A stretch of 64,000 nucleotides of DNA from Verrucomicrobiota bacterium. GTDB lineage: Bacteria; Verrucomicrobiota; Verrucomicrobiia; Verrucomicrobiales; DEV007. The first letter of the stretch is position 1. Each line of letters starts with the position of its first letter. Where the stretch lies: assembly GCA_963205275.1 (NCBI GenBank), contig CAUJIH010000027.1:40095-104094 (forward strand), read 5' to 3'. The position numbers and the translations under genes were made by a program. This document shows positions 29,186 through 39,400 of this stretch, piece by piece. The notes beneath the pieces were generated by a model. The model had not been told where the DNA came from. It saw nothing but the letters and a program-made list of their open reading frames with translations, and ran no database searches.

Positions 29186-31420
29186 ATGAATCAATTTAGC
29201 GCCGGTCCTACCCATCCATCTCCGTCGGAGTCCCTGTTTCCGGGATTTCCTACTCTGGATGTAGCACATCTCATGGCTGTGCTGTGGAAGCGACTGTGGC
29301 TCATTCTTCTAGTCGCTGCGACTTTCATAGCGGGAGGGGTAGCGTATGTCGCGACGGCGACAAAAATTTATCAGTCGAATGCGGTGATCTACGTGGATCC
29401 GAAGAACGAAGGAGCTGTTTTTGAGGGAATCAAGGGTGTGCGTCAAGCGAGCTGGGAGTCGCTCGATTCACTGAAGTCGATGGCAGAGGGGATTTGCAAT
29501 AGTAGCGTGATCCTCCGAGTGGTGGATCGGCTGAAACTACGAAACGATCCTACATTTCTACCTTCTCGACCGGATAGACCTTATACCGATGCTGAGATCG
29601 TCGAGATCATCAGTCGTAACGTGGGAGCGGAACTGCGTCGCGGCACGCGGCTGATCGATGTGATCGTCCGGGATCGCTCACCGGAACGCGCTCGGGACAT
29701 GGCGCTCGCCTTTGTGGATGAATTTCAAGAGTTGATTCGCGAACAGAATCGAATTTCTGCAGAGAAGAGTCGATTGGTGCTGGAGGAAGAAGCGGCAGCA
29801 CAAGTTGTGCGAGTCAATGAGGCGGAGAAGAAGGTTCAGGAATTCCGCAAGCAGCACGCAAACATTTTCCTGAACGAGAAGCGGGATTTGAGCACGACGA
29901 AACTGGAAGACCTAGACAAGCTGCTCAGTTCAGCAGCGAATGAGGTGGCGATGCGAAAGGCTGAACTGGATCAGTTTCAAAGCATCCCTGAGTCGGAGAT
30001 TGAGCGGATCTTTGAGATCGGGCAGTATGGGAATCAGGATCACGTTCAAAAGTTGATTCTTGCCCGGAATCAGAAGCGGGCGGAGTTCGCTCGGATCAAA
30101 GAACAGTTTGGCCCGAGTCACAACACCTATCGTGCCTATGAGGGAGAGCTGCGTGGACTTGATATTGAAGTAATCCAAGTCGCGAAGGGTCTCGGTGAGT
30201 CGATCAAAAATGCGTATGAACGCGCTCTCGAGCATGAAAAGACGCTCAAAGAGACAGTCCAGGAACAGAAGGTGAAGGGGATCGAAGTGGACGGAGTGAT
30301 GAAAGAATTCCGTATCTATCAGAAGAATGCCGAAGCCGCTACCGCGACATACGGACGTCTGCTAGATCGGATCAATGACACGGATGTGACCCGGCGAGTC
30401 GATGAGACGGTCGTAAGGACCTTCTCGGAACCTCTGGTGCCGAGCAAGCCGATTTCCCCAAGAAAGACGATCATCGTCGCTGTGGCTGGAGTGTTGGGAA
30501 TGCTGTCGGGGCTAGCTCTTGTCCTAGCTCTAGGCTTGCTAGACCGCACTCTCCATAGTCGGCGTCAGATCGAGTCAACGCTGGGACTCGCGGTCATGGC
30601 AGAGATCCCTGTTTTGGGGCGTGGAACTCAGAGTCTGGCAGAGTCGGTGTTCATGATGCGTGGGAGCAGCGTCCCGACGATTGAGGGCATTCGATCACTG
30701 AGAACTGCGCTCTCGGCCCATGCGCCTCGTAGCGTCATGATTACGAGTGCGATGCCGGATGAGGGCAAAAGCTTCTGTGCGGCCAACTTAGCGGTTTTAC
30801 AGGCGAATATGGGTTACCGCACTCTGCTCGTAGATGCCGATTTCCGGCGACCTCGTATGGCATCGGTTTTCGTCGATCCGATGCGAGGTCCTGCTGGTGA
30901 GAGTGCGATCACTCAGCAGGGTCTGTGTCAGCAGACTACGTTTAAGAACCTGTATTTGATTGCCTGCGGGCGAATGAGTTCCGATACCGGAGAGCCGATG
31001 AGTGGTGAAATATTTGCTCGGATGCTGAACGAGGCATATTCCGCTTTTGACTGTGTGATTATTGATACGAGTCCGCTTCTCGCGGTGAGCGATGGACTCA
31101 ACTACTCTCGTCACGCTGATGCTGTAGTGCTGGTCGTCCGAGCGGGCAAGACGCGAGCGGATCATGCCAAGCAGGCTGTGCGCGAACTGCAACGTATGAG
31201 AGCCTCGCTCGTCGGCACGGTGCTCAATGGGTGCAAAGAAGCTGAGGTTACTTGCAGTGACTACGCACAAGCGACTCCGCCCATGCCGCAAATCATCACG
31301 AAAGCGGGTGAGAGTGCCTCCAGCAAGCGGCCAGAAAAGTCCCAGGCTCCTACACCTGTGGCTGGCAGTCAGGGACCTTCATTCTCTCCGTCCGATGAAA
31401 CGGCGGTCAAGGGCCATTGA
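29186..31420 (+). CDS. Polysaccharide co-polymerase/tyrosine autokinase (Wzz + BY-kinase)
   Basis: Wzz domain near N-terminus; Walker A SAMPDEGKSFCAANLA, Walker A' LLVDADFRRPRM, Walker B CVIIDTSPLL. Confidence 0.92.
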   Translation: MNQFSAGPTHPSPSESLFPGFPTLDVAHLMAVLWKRLWLILLVAATFIAGGVAYVATATKIYQSNAVIYVDPKNEGAVFEGIKGVRQASWESLDSLKSMAEGICNSSVILRVVDRLKLRNDPTFLPSRPDRPYTDAEIVEIISRNVGAELRRGTRLIDVIVRDRSPERARDMALAFVDEFQELIREQNRISAEKSRLVLEEEAAAQVVRVNEAEKKVQEFRKQHANIFLNEKRDLSTTKLEDLDKLLSSAANEVAMRKAELDQFQSIPESEIERIFEIGQYGNQDHVQKLILARNQKRAEFARIKEQFGPSHNTYRAYEGELRGLDIEVIQVAKGLGESIKNAYERALEHEKTLKETVQEQKVKGIEVDGVMKEFRIYQKNAEAATATYGRLLDRINDTDVTRRVDETVVRTFSEPLVPSKPISPRKTIIVAVAGVLGMLSGLALVLALGLLDRTLHSRRQIESTLGLAVMAEIPVLGRGTQSLAESVFMMRGSSVPTIEGIRSLRTALSAHAPRSVMITSAMPDEGKSFCAANLAVLQANMGYRTLLVDADFRRPRMASVFVDPMRGPAGESAITQQGLCQQTTFKNLYLIACGRMSSDTGEPMSGEIFARMLNEAYSAFDCVIIDTSPLLAVSDGLNYSRHADAVVLVVRAGKTRADHAKQAVRELQRMRASLVGTVLNGCKEAEVTCSDYAQATPPMPQIITKAGESASSKRPEKSQAPTPVAGSQGPSFSPSDETAVKGH

Positions 31421-31442
31421 ACTCTTTTGAATCTCACAGAAC

Positions 31443-32924
31443 ATGACTAAACAACAGACCTTGTCCGGAGAAAAGCGTCGGAGATTTAACGCCCCTCTAC
31501 GTCAGACGGCCGAGACGACGCGCACTCGTTATCGGCGTTTGGTGGAAGGGGCCTTCATCGTGGATCTATTAGTAGTAGCCAGTACTCTTCTTCTGGCCCA
31601 GTGGATTCGATTTGAGACACCTATCGCAGAACTCGGTCTACCAGTGGAGGACGTTTTTCACGCCAGCGATTATATCGGACATATTGTTCTCGGGGTACTT
31701 TTGATGATGGGAATTCTGGTGAACTTCCATCTCTATACGCGAGAGAATCTGCTTTCCTTCACGAGGACTCTGCGCATTCTCTTTAAGTCCTGCTTTATCT
31801 GGGTGCTTGTGTATTTAGGGCTGACGCTGATGTTGAAATTCGATCCACCGATTTCGCGTGTCTTCTGTGGGATCGGACTCGTCGTGATGCTGATCGTGCT
31901 ACCTCTCTGGCGCGGGCTGCTGTGGCGAGTGCTGAGTCGAGAAGAGAATTCCTGTACGCTGCGTCAGCGCGCTCTGGTCGTTGGCTGGAGTAAGGATTTC
32001 GCTCGCGCTGTCGAGGTTTTTTCGAACTCGACGGATCGTCCTTTCGATATCGTGGGCGTTATCGCGCCGCCCAACGGAGAATTTCAGGAGCCAGTCCCTT
32101 CACATATGCCAGTGATGGGATCGTATGAGTCCTTGGAGACCTTGCTTCAGTTGGGTGTATGTCAGGTGGTAGTGGTGGCGAATGATGCTCTGAAGTCGGG
32201 TGCGCTGATGAAGATTGCGGGACTGTGTGAGAAAGAAATGATCGATTTCAAGTTGATCCCGACCTGCTTCCAGGTGCTTCTCAGCGGACTGCACCTCGAA
32301 TCTGTCGGAGGGATTCCCATTCTCGGGATTTCACGATTGCCCCTTCATTCTGCTGCGAATCGCTACGTAAAGCGAGCAGTGGATCTCGTGGGAGGATTGG
32401 TCGGCATGATCATGGCCGCTCCTGCGATCGCACTCTTCGGTATCCTCATCTATCGGGAGAGTCCAGGGTCGATCTTTTATCGCCAGCGGCGACTCGGGGC
32501 CAATGGGCGCATCTTCGAGATGGTCAAGCTCCGCAGTATGCGACTGGATGCGGAGAAATCCGGGGTCGGCTGGACGGTGAAAGACGACCCGCGCTGCCTT
32601 CGTGTCGGAGCTTTCATGCGGCGCTGGAACATCGATGAGCTTCCCCAGTTCTGGAATGTGCTGAAAGGCGACATGAGCCTTGTGGGGCCGCGTCCGGAGA
32701 GGCCGGAACTGATCGAGCAGTTCAAGGAAGAGATTCCACACTACAACGCTCGTCACAACATCAAGCCAGGAATCACAGGATGGGCGCAGGTGAATGGACT
32801 TCGCGGTGATACTGATTTGTCGGAGAGAGTGCGCTTTGATCTGCATTATATTGAAAACTGGAATGTGCTTCTCGACTTTCAGATCATGTTTCTCACCTTC
32901 ATCAAACGTGAAGGAGCTTGCTGA
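31443..32924 (+). CDS. Undecaprenyl-phosphate sugar phosphotransferase (WcaJ/WbaP family)
   Basis: KRAVDLVGGLVGM, SIFYRQRRLGANGRIFEMVKLRSM, WNIDELPQFWNVLKGDMSLVGPRPERPEL, HNIKPGITGWAQVNGLRGDT. Confidence 0.95.
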   Translation: MTKQQTLSGEKRRRFNAPLRQTAETTRTRYRRLVEGAFIVDLLVVASTLLLAQWIRFETPIAELGLPVEDVFHASDYIGHIVLGVLLMMGILVNFHLYTRENLLSFTRTLRILFKSCFIWVLVYLGLTLMLKFDPPISRVFCGIGLVVMLIVLPLWRGLLWRVLSREENSCTLRQRALVVGWSKDFARAVEVFSNSTDRPFDIVGVIAPPNGEFQEPVPSHMPVMGSYESLETLLQLGVCQVVVVANDALKSGALMKIAGLCEKEMIDFKLIPTCFQVLLSGLHLESVGGIPILGISRLPLHSAANRYVKRAVDLVGGLVGMIMAAPAIALFGILIYRESPGSIFYRQRRLGANGRIFEMVKLRSMRLDAEKSGVGWTVKDDPRCLRVGAFMRRWNIDELPQFWNVLKGDMSLVGPRPERPELIEQFKEEIPHYNARHNIKPGITGWAQVNGLRGDTDLSERVRFDLHYIENWNVLLDFQIMFLTFIKREGAC

Positions 32925-32948
32925 TTCACTATTTATTTATCGCTTCTC

Positions 32949-34529
32949 GTGAACTGGTTCCGACAGATTATAGAAAATTCTCAGGCGGAGATCGATGCGC
33001 CTCCGAAAGCCTCGCTCAAGTGGTTTCGATTACTGTTTGTTGCCTTTCTCTTCTCCTTCGTGTTCGACTACAAGTCGCCGGACTTGGAATTCGGGGCTCC
33101 GTCCACGGGAGGATCAGTTTTCCAGTTCGCTTTCCTTGGGATCGCCCTGCTTGCGGGGATCCTGGCAACTCTCACAGGATGGAAGTACTTGCTCATTCGC
33201 CCCGGTGTTTATCTGGTCATCCTCTGGTGGAGTTACGTAATCTTATCACTTGGCGTGGCCTTTCTCTGGGGAAATGAGTCGGGACGTATCTTGCGACTTT
33301 CCATCCCTCTCCTGCTCGTCGGTTTCGGGCTAAATTCCACTTTGTCCGCAGCGGCGACGGGGATGCGGGCGGGCGAGGCGGTGCGTTGGTTTCTTGCAGC
33401 GGCCTTGCTCAATGTTGTTTGGCGCTTCTTCTTTGGAGCGACTATGTCGGGGACTCCTCTTTCAGAGATCCGCATGGAAGTATTGAGTCCAGCGATCGGA
33501 TTTCTTTTTGCTTGGGGTGGTTGTGCCTTCTTGCTTCGCAATTATTTCGCAAAGTCCAGTCTGTTCGTGATGGGGATCCCTTTATTTGTCGCGGTGATTT
33601 CTATCACTCGCAGCTTGGCTTTGCCTCTGGTCACATCTTTTCTCACCGCCGGATTTTGTCTGGTTTTGGCCGTGCTCTGGCATATGCGAGATAGAGGTTT
33701 CCCCCTACGAAAAATCGGACCACTCATCGCGATGGGAGTCGGGGGACTCTTCGTGGTCGCTCTGGTAGCCCTGATGCAGCCAAATCTCGCTGACCGCTGG
33801 TATCAGCGTATGTTCGATAATCGGGGAGAAGCGGGGGCCACGACTGAGGATCTGTCCTCTCTGATGAGAAAAGCGGAAGCCAAGTCAATGTGGGACATTC
33901 TGTCGGAGCAGCCGCATAGCTTTCTCTACGGTCGCGGGCTGGGCGCTGCCTACTACTGGGATGAGAGCTATTTCCCTGAACTATTCCTCGTCTATCCTGA
34001 GGACCGCCACCAGTTTCCCGACGAGATTTTCAGTGCCGGTCATAGTATCTGGACCTATACGCTCTTTTCGACTGGCTTCGTGGGGATCGTGATTACTCTG
34101 CTCTCGTTCTTTATCCCGATGGGACTCAGTCTTCACGCGGCACGGCTCAATGCACTGACCGTCATGGGGCCGAGAGCCTGGGATTCTTTTCTCGTCTTTC
34201 TCCCCTTTGTCGCTATGTGGGCGACACTGAGCGAGAGCGTGACTCGAAATCCATTCGACGAGCGATTTACTGGCCCCATGTTCGCCTTCATGATGGCTCT
34301 GCCTCAGTTTTTCTACAATCGAGCCTACTATCTCAAGTATCGAGAGAATCTTGGGAACGCCTCCACACAGATTATTCTAGATGAGGAAACGGCGGAGGAG
34401 ATTCATCGAATCGATGGTGAACAGGCTCCAGTCGCTTCTCCTTGGACGGGAGAAAAGAGAGGACACCATCTCGTGATGAGTCAATACGAGTTCGGAAATG
34501 ATGTTGAAAGCCCTTCCTCAAAACAATGA
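32949..34529 (+). CDS. Multi-pass membrane protein, putative O-antigen ligase/polymerase (Wzy)-like
   Basis: Many TM segments with a large hydrophilic loop (RGLGAAYYWDESYFPELFLVYPEDRHQFPDEIFSAGHSIWTYTLFSTG) within an EPS operon. Confidence 0.65.
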   Translation: MNWFRQIIENSQAEIDAPPKASLKWFRLLFVAFLFSFVFDYKSPDLEFGAPSTGGSVFQFAFLGIALLAGILATLTGWKYLLIRPGVYLVILWWSYVILSLGVAFLWGNESGRILRLSIPLLLVGFGLNSTLSAAATGMRAGEAVRWFLAAALLNVVWRFFFGATMSGTPLSEIRMEVLSPAIGFLFAWGGCAFLLRNYFAKSSLFVMGIPLFVAVISITRSLALPLVTSFLTAGFCLVLAVLWHMRDRGFPLRKIGPLIAMGVGGLFVVALVALMQPNLADRWYQRMFDNRGEAGATTEDLSSLMRKAEAKSMWDILSEQPHSFLYGRGLGAAYYWDESYFPELFLVYPEDRHQFPDEIFSAGHSIWTYTLFSTGFVGIVITLLSFFIPMGLSLHAARLNALTVMGPRAWDSFLVFLPFVAMWATLSESVTRNPFDERFTGPMFAFMMALPQFFYNRAYYLKYRENLGNASTQIILDEETAEEIHRIDGEQAPVASPWTGEKRGHHLVMSQYEFGNDVESPSSKQ

Positions 34530-35839
34530 ACCTAACCTTCCTCGCCGCCTGCATTATCTTTGGTGTTTCGCTCCTGCTGTTAGCGCATACCTATGTCATT
34601 TACCCTGTCCTGATGCGCTTCCTTGCTCGTGGACGCTCTTTACCTTCAAGCTGTTGGCTGGACGGCGATGAGTTGCCGGAAGTGGCCGTGCTGATGGCTG
34701 TGTACAACGAGGAAAGTGTGCTAGAAGAGACTATTTCCTCTATCCTCGCTTCGGATTACCCGGCAGAAAAAGTGCGAATCTACGTGGGTTCCGATGGCTC
34801 TACAGATTCGAGCGATCAAATCATCCGAGACTTCGCCAGGGAAGATCGACGCTTGCGGCTAGTTCAGTTCGACGGACGAAATGGCAAAATCCGTATTATG
34901 AATCATCTGACGGAGGGAGTGATGAGTACATTTACGGATTCAGAAAACGCCCTTTTCGTGCTCTGTGATGCGAATGTGGTCTGGCGTCCTGATTTGCTAC
35001 GACGACTCGCGAGGCACTTCGGTCGTGAGTCTGTGGGCTTGGTTGGCAGCGCGGTGGTGGATCGGGTGGCGGGTCGTAACGGAATCGGAGAACAGGAGGA
35101 AAGTTACATCGGGCAGGAAAACCGTATCAAATACTCGGAAGGCGTGCTGTGGGGGCGTGTCATGGGGGCCTTCGGTGCCTGCTATGCGATGCGGGCGCGA
35201 CTATTCCAGCCTGTTCCGCCTCGATATATCGTCGATGACTTTTATCTCACGATGGCCTGCCTGGAGCAGGGCAGCGATGCAATCGTCGATCTTGAGGCGA
35301 TCAGCCATGAAGCCGTGTCCACCGACATTCGTGAGGAGTTTCGTCGGAAGCGTCGCATCGCTGCAGGGAATTTTCAAAACCTAGCTCACTTCTGGTCCTT
35401 CCTACTGCCTTGGAACGGAGGCCCTGCCACGAGCTTCGCATTTTGGTCGCACAAGGGGCTGCGCTGGTGCGGGCCATTGCTCATACTCGCAGCATTCAGT
35501 GCCTGTTTGATCATGCTGACGATCCAGCCGCTGCACCCTATTTCTCTCCTGGGACTCGGTGGATTTCTTGCGGCTGGCACGATGGCTGGAATCGATTTTC
35601 TGCTGTATCGGACGAATCGGCGTCAGGTGAAACTCTTCCGCTTTGTTCGCTACTTCCTTTCGATGAATACGGCTCTATTCTTAGGACTGATCGACTTTTT
35701 ACGAGGACCGCGCAACAGTGTGTGGGAGCCGACTCGACGCGAAGGCGGTGGAAGTCAGGTCTCTTGGGAAATAACTGCACCGTGCGAGATTCGTCTCGAT
35801 GAGGAGACCCGCAAGCCGAAACCTGCCTTCCAACGATGA
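34526..35839 (+). CDS. Glycosyltransferase family 2 protein
   Basis: EVAVLMAVYNEESVLEETISSIL, VGSDGSTDSSDQII, FVLCDANVVW, RRKRRIAAGNFQNL; C-terminal TM helices; ATGA overlap with previous gene. Confidence 0.92.
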   Translation: MNLTFLAACIIFGVSLLLLAHTYVIYPVLMRFLARGRSLPSSCWLDGDELPEVAVLMAVYNEESVLEETISSILASDYPAEKVRIYVGSDGSTDSSDQIIRDFAREDRRLRLVQFDGRNGKIRIMNHLTEGVMSTFTDSENALFVLCDANVVWRPDLLRRLARHFGRESVGLVGSAVVDRVAGRNGIGEQEESYIGQENRIKYSEGVLWGRVMGAFGACYAMRARLFQPVPPRYIVDDFYLTMACLEQGSDAIVDLEAISHEAVSTDIREEFRRKRRIAAGNFQNLAHFWSFLLPWNGGPATSFAFWSHKGLRWCGPLLILAAFSACLIMLTIQPLHPISLLGLGGFLAAGTMAGIDFLLYRTNRRQVKLFRFVRYFLSMNTALFLGLIDFLRGPRNSVWEPTRREGGGSQVSWEITAPCEIRLDEETRKPKPAFQR

Positions 35840-37050
35840 GTCTGCCCTCACTGCTGATTGCTCATTCTTGGATTGCTCTGGGCGGATCGGAGGCCACGGC
35901 TCTGTGGACGATCCAGGCACTGCGGAATCACTTTCGGATCACCTTGGTCACAGCCGCTTCGTTGGCGCGCTCTGACTGGGATGCTCTGAATCATGCCTAC
36001 GGAACCGACGTCGATCCTAGGGAGCTTGAGATCATCCAAGCGCCCCGATTTCCGGGAGCCAATGGACCGCGTGCCTTGTCCAATCTGCAGGGACGTTATT
36101 TCGAGCGCTTTTGTTACAGCATCGCAGACCACTATGATCTGTGTATGAGCGCTTATAACCCTGTTTGGTTTGGGCGACCTGGCATCCAACTCATCGGAGA
36201 TTTCAGCTTTAGTGAGGATATGCGTCGTCGCCTACACGCGCACGGGCGTCCTATCCTGCGCCATCGAGATAGTCTCGTTCGGTCTCTATATCTGAGGCTC
36301 GGGCGGAGGATCGGGGTACCCAGTCCATCCTTGGCAGATCGAGGTGACCTGATTCTCGCGAATTCTGCTTGGGCGGAGCGTATGCTCAGTGAGCACTTCG
36401 GGATTTCCCACACAGGAGTGCTCCATCCACCGGTGACGATTCCCGATGTCGCTCTTGCTGCAACCGTGCGCGATCCTCTCTCCTTCATCTGTCTCGGGCG
36501 AATCGAGCCAGAAAAAGAAATCGAGCGTATCGTCCGCATCCTCGCTCGCGTTCGGGCAGTGGGTTTTCCCGTGACATTGACTGTTGCTGGTCGTTTTGGC
36601 AGCACCGGCTATGGTAGTGAGTTGCAAAGCTGGCTTCGGGAGCAGGGAGACTGGATTTCGACTCCAGGCTTTCTCGATCTGGAAGGAAAGCGCCGGGTTC
36701 TTTCCAGTCACACTTATGCCATCCACGGCTGTCGCATCGAAGCCTTTGGCATTGCGGTGGCGGAAATGGCCGCGATGGGCTGTGTTCCTGTTGTGCCGAC
36801 CAGTGGAGGGGCTGGAGAGGTGGTCCCGTTTCCGGAGTTACAATACGATTCAGAGGAGGAAGGGATGGAAAAAATTGTGACTCTGTTGCAGAATCCTGCG
36901 AGGACTAGCGAACTTTCCCTGATGATGCCGACCCAAGCTCGGCGTTTTATTCCCGAGCGCTTTATTGAGTCAGTGCGGCGATATGTGTTAGATTTCTATT
37001 CGACTTCAATACATGCCGCTGCTCCAGAAAATATACCAGCGCTTCACTGA
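35836..37050 (+). CDS. Glycosyltransferase (GT4-like)
   Basis: FICLGRIEPEKEIERIVRILARV, EAFGIAVAEMAAMGCVPVVPTSGGAGEVV; ATGA overlap with previous gene. Confidence 0.92.
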   Translation: MSLPSLLIAHSWIALGGSEATALWTIQALRNHFRITLVTAASLARSDWDALNHAYGTDVDPRELEIIQAPRFPGANGPRALSNLQGRYFERFCYSIADHYDLCMSAYNPVWFGRPGIQLIGDFSFSEDMRRRLHAHGRPILRHRDSLVRSLYLRLGRRIGVPSPSLADRGDLILANSAWAERMLSEHFGISHTGVLHPPVTIPDVALAATVRDPLSFICLGRIEPEKEIERIVRILARVRAVGFPVTLTVAGRFGSTGYGSELQSWLREQGDWISTPGFLDLEGKRRVLSSHTYAIHGCRIEAFGIAVAEMAAMGCVPVVPTSGGAGEVVPFPELQYDSEEEGMEKIVTLLQNPARTSELSLMMPTQARRFIPERFIESVRRYVLDFYSTSIHAAAPENIPALH

Positions 37051-37828
37051 TCCTTTATTTTACAAGAAGAGGATCCGTGGACTGCTGCGCGGCTTTCGCT
37101 CGTTTGATGACAAGACTGCGGAGGGATTTGAACGGTTTCAAGGGATCGCGCAGATGGTGGTCGTGCTGGCACATCCCGATGACGAGGTCTTTTGCTCCGG
37201 ATTGATCTGTGAGATGGTTCACGCAGGTGTTCGTGTACGCATTCTCTGCATGACCAAGGGTGAAGGTGGACCCTGTGGTGACTACTCCAGAGAGCAACTC
37301 GGGCATGTGAGGTCAGAGGAGATGAAGCGATCTTGCGAGACTCTAGGGGTGGAAGAGTTGATCTTTCTAGGGCATATCGATCCGGTGGGACAGAAATTCA
37401 AAGTCTATGCCCCCGATGTGTCTGTGGAAGAATTTGCGGATCAGCTTCGACCTCATTTGATGGATGCCGAACTCATCGTGAGTCACGGGAGCTCGGGGGA
37501 GTACTGGCATCCGGGACATATTCTAGTTCATCAGGCGGTATCGCTCTTTCTGGAGGGATATCCGACTGATCAGGGGCCTTCTTGGCTGAGCTTCTCTGCA
37601 CGTCGTCCGGATCATCCACTGCCGGATCTGGTCAATTGGGACGATCCAGCGTATCTGACTTTAGATGGGACTCGATATGAACGGATTCGGCGTCGATCAT
37701 TAAGTTGTCACAAGACTCAATTGGAACTTTTTTCCAAATTCGCCAGCGGCGATTATTCGGATTTTATTCGTTATACGGCTTTGGAGAATTATGCGCTGAA
37801 GCATCCAGGAGTGAGGCTTAGTGACTGA
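37013..37828 (+). CDS. PIG-L family deacetylase
   Basis: VVVLAHPDDEVFCSG, KGEGG; HPGHILVHQAV. Confidence 0.92.
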   Translation: MPLLQKIYQRFTDPLFYKKRIRGLLRGFRSFDDKTAEGFERFQGIAQMVVVLAHPDDEVFCSGLICEMVHAGVRVRILCMTKGEGGPCGDYSREQLGHVRSEEMKRSCETLGVEELIFLGHIDPVGQKFKVYAPDVSVEEFADQLRPHLMDAELIVSHGSSGEYWHPGHILVHQAVSLFLEGYPTDQGPSWLSFSARRPDHPLPDLVNWDDPAYLTLDGTRYERIRRRSLSCHKTQLELFSKFASGDYSDFIRYTALENYALKHPGVRLSD

Positions 37829-37880
37829 GGCTCGTTTCAGAATTTGATTGGCCGTGCGCAGTAAAATACTCAAATTGGTA

Positions 37881-38372
37881 TTACTTCCCGCTCGCAGTCG
37901 GAATGGGAGAAATGATGGGGTTGGACTCTGAAGGAGCAGGGATTTGGCTGTGGTGAATCCAGTAGGTGAGACCACTGATCGGACCTGATTCTACCTCGAT
38001 CTGGATCACGTCACCTTCTGAACGAAGTTCTCTGAGGGTGGAAACTCCTCGGAGTCGGCGAATTCCCGCTCCGCTCAGATCCGCATCTGCGCGCTCCCTA
38101 GGGGTCGGATGAGCGGTAAAAAACTGTCGGAGAGACTCGGGACTGCGTGCCAGATACAGTGGCCCGGCAGAGTCGTCGAAGAGAATCGAACTGCCTTCAG
38201 ACCGTGGGATTGGTTCAGGCAGACGTTGTTTGGCCGTCGCAATTCCCAAGCGTGTGGATGTATAAATTGCAACGCAGAAAAGCGCGACTCCGGCAATCTG
38301 CGCGGGCAGGATCAGCTTGCGCAGAAGATTGCCTGAGAGTGGAGGGGCTTGGGTGGGAGGATTCACGATCAA
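37881..38372 (-). CDS. Hypothetical single-TM protein
   Basis: TM LPAQIAGVALFCVAIYTSTRLG; coding orientation adjacent to rhomboid gene. Confidence 0.55.
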   Translation of the reverse strand: MIVNPPTQAPPLSGNLLRKLILPAQIAGVALFCVAIYTSTRLGIATAKQRLPEPIPRSEGSSILFDDSAGPLYLARSPESLRQFFTAHPTPRERADADLSGAGIRRLRGVSTLRELRSEGDVIQIEVESGPISGLTYWIHHSQIPAPSESNPIISPIPTASGK

Positions 38373-38380
38373 AAGGGAGT

Positions 38381-39265
38381 CTAATCGTTCCGGTCGAGTC
38401 GCTGTGCTAGATGGGCGCTGCCGCGCTCCAAAGTCTTTTTCTCCTCCTCGGTCAGGCTTTGGAAGCCGTATTCGTTAATCTTGTCGAGGATTGCATCTAT
38501 CTCGTGAGGCAGAGAGTTCCGCGATCTTCGGATCGGAGCGGTGCCCTGGACGGGGATAGCTGTTTTGGTTCTTCTTACTCGTGGTCGTCGATGTCCAGAG
38601 GTTCTTTCTCTTTCGTTATGCCAGCCGAGACGGATATATGCCCAGCCGAGTAGCATTCCACCGAAGTGCGCCATGACAGCGACTGGCGCTCCTCGGGAGA
38701 TGAGATCGCCTCCGAAAAGCGTGAGCGCATTGATCGCGAGAATCAGCCAACCGACCTGGCGCATCGACATATTCACGGGAATCAAAAAAAACAGGAGGAG
38801 TTGGATGCGCTGATACGGAACTAGTGCAACGACCGCGAATACGATGGCGAGAACGGAGCCGGAGGCTCCGATCACCATCGGATCGATTCCGAAAATCGCG
38901 CTCCAAGTCAATTGAAAAGCCCCTGCCACCAGTCCGCCGATCAGATAGATGGCGAGAACGTGCTTCGGAGCAACCAATCGGAGAAGAAGATCTCCGAGAA
39001 AATACAGGCCGATCATGTTCGCGATCAGATGCCAGAGGCTGGCGTGAACGAACTGGTAAGTAATCGGCGTCCAGAGATGGAATGCCCGTAGTTCCGAGAG
39101 CGACAGGCCCAAAAAGGTGCGGGTCGGGTTATAGAAAAGAAGATTGTTCAGAATGTAAACCGTCACATTTAATGCGATCAGGCGTGTGACGATGCTCCAG
39201 GAAGCCGGTCCTCGGCGAGGGGACTGGTCTTTCTTTAAGTAGTCGCGATAGTAGAGGCTCATCAC
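38381..39265 (-). CDS. Rhomboid family intramembrane serine protease
   Basis: HLIANMIGLYFLGD, GASGSVLAIVF (GxSG), AHFGGMLLGWAY; TM-rich. Confidence 0.94.
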   Translation of the reverse strand: MMSLYYRDYLKKDQSPRRGPASWSIVTRLIALNVTVYILNNLLFYNPTRTFLGLSLSELRAFHLWTPITYQFVHASLWHLIANMIGLYFLGDLLLRLVAPKHVLAIYLIGGLVAGAFQLTWSAIFGIDPMVIGASGSVLAIVFAVVALVPYQRIQLLLFFLIPVNMSMRQVGWLILAINALTLFGGDLISRGAPVAVMAHFGGMLLGWAYIRLGWHNERERTSGHRRPRVRRTKTAIPVQGTAPIRRSRNSLPHEIDAILDKINEYGFQSLTEEEKKTLERGSAHLAQRLDRND

Positions 39266-39400
39266 TAAAAATAGGATCGGAATACGATGAGAGGGAGTTT
39301 CGCCGCTTCAGATCGTTTCGGCAAGAGTTCGCTCATCGAAATACGGAAGATGGATGGGCTGACTAATTTCGGTTGCGGATTCTTTCAGATCGATTCTACA

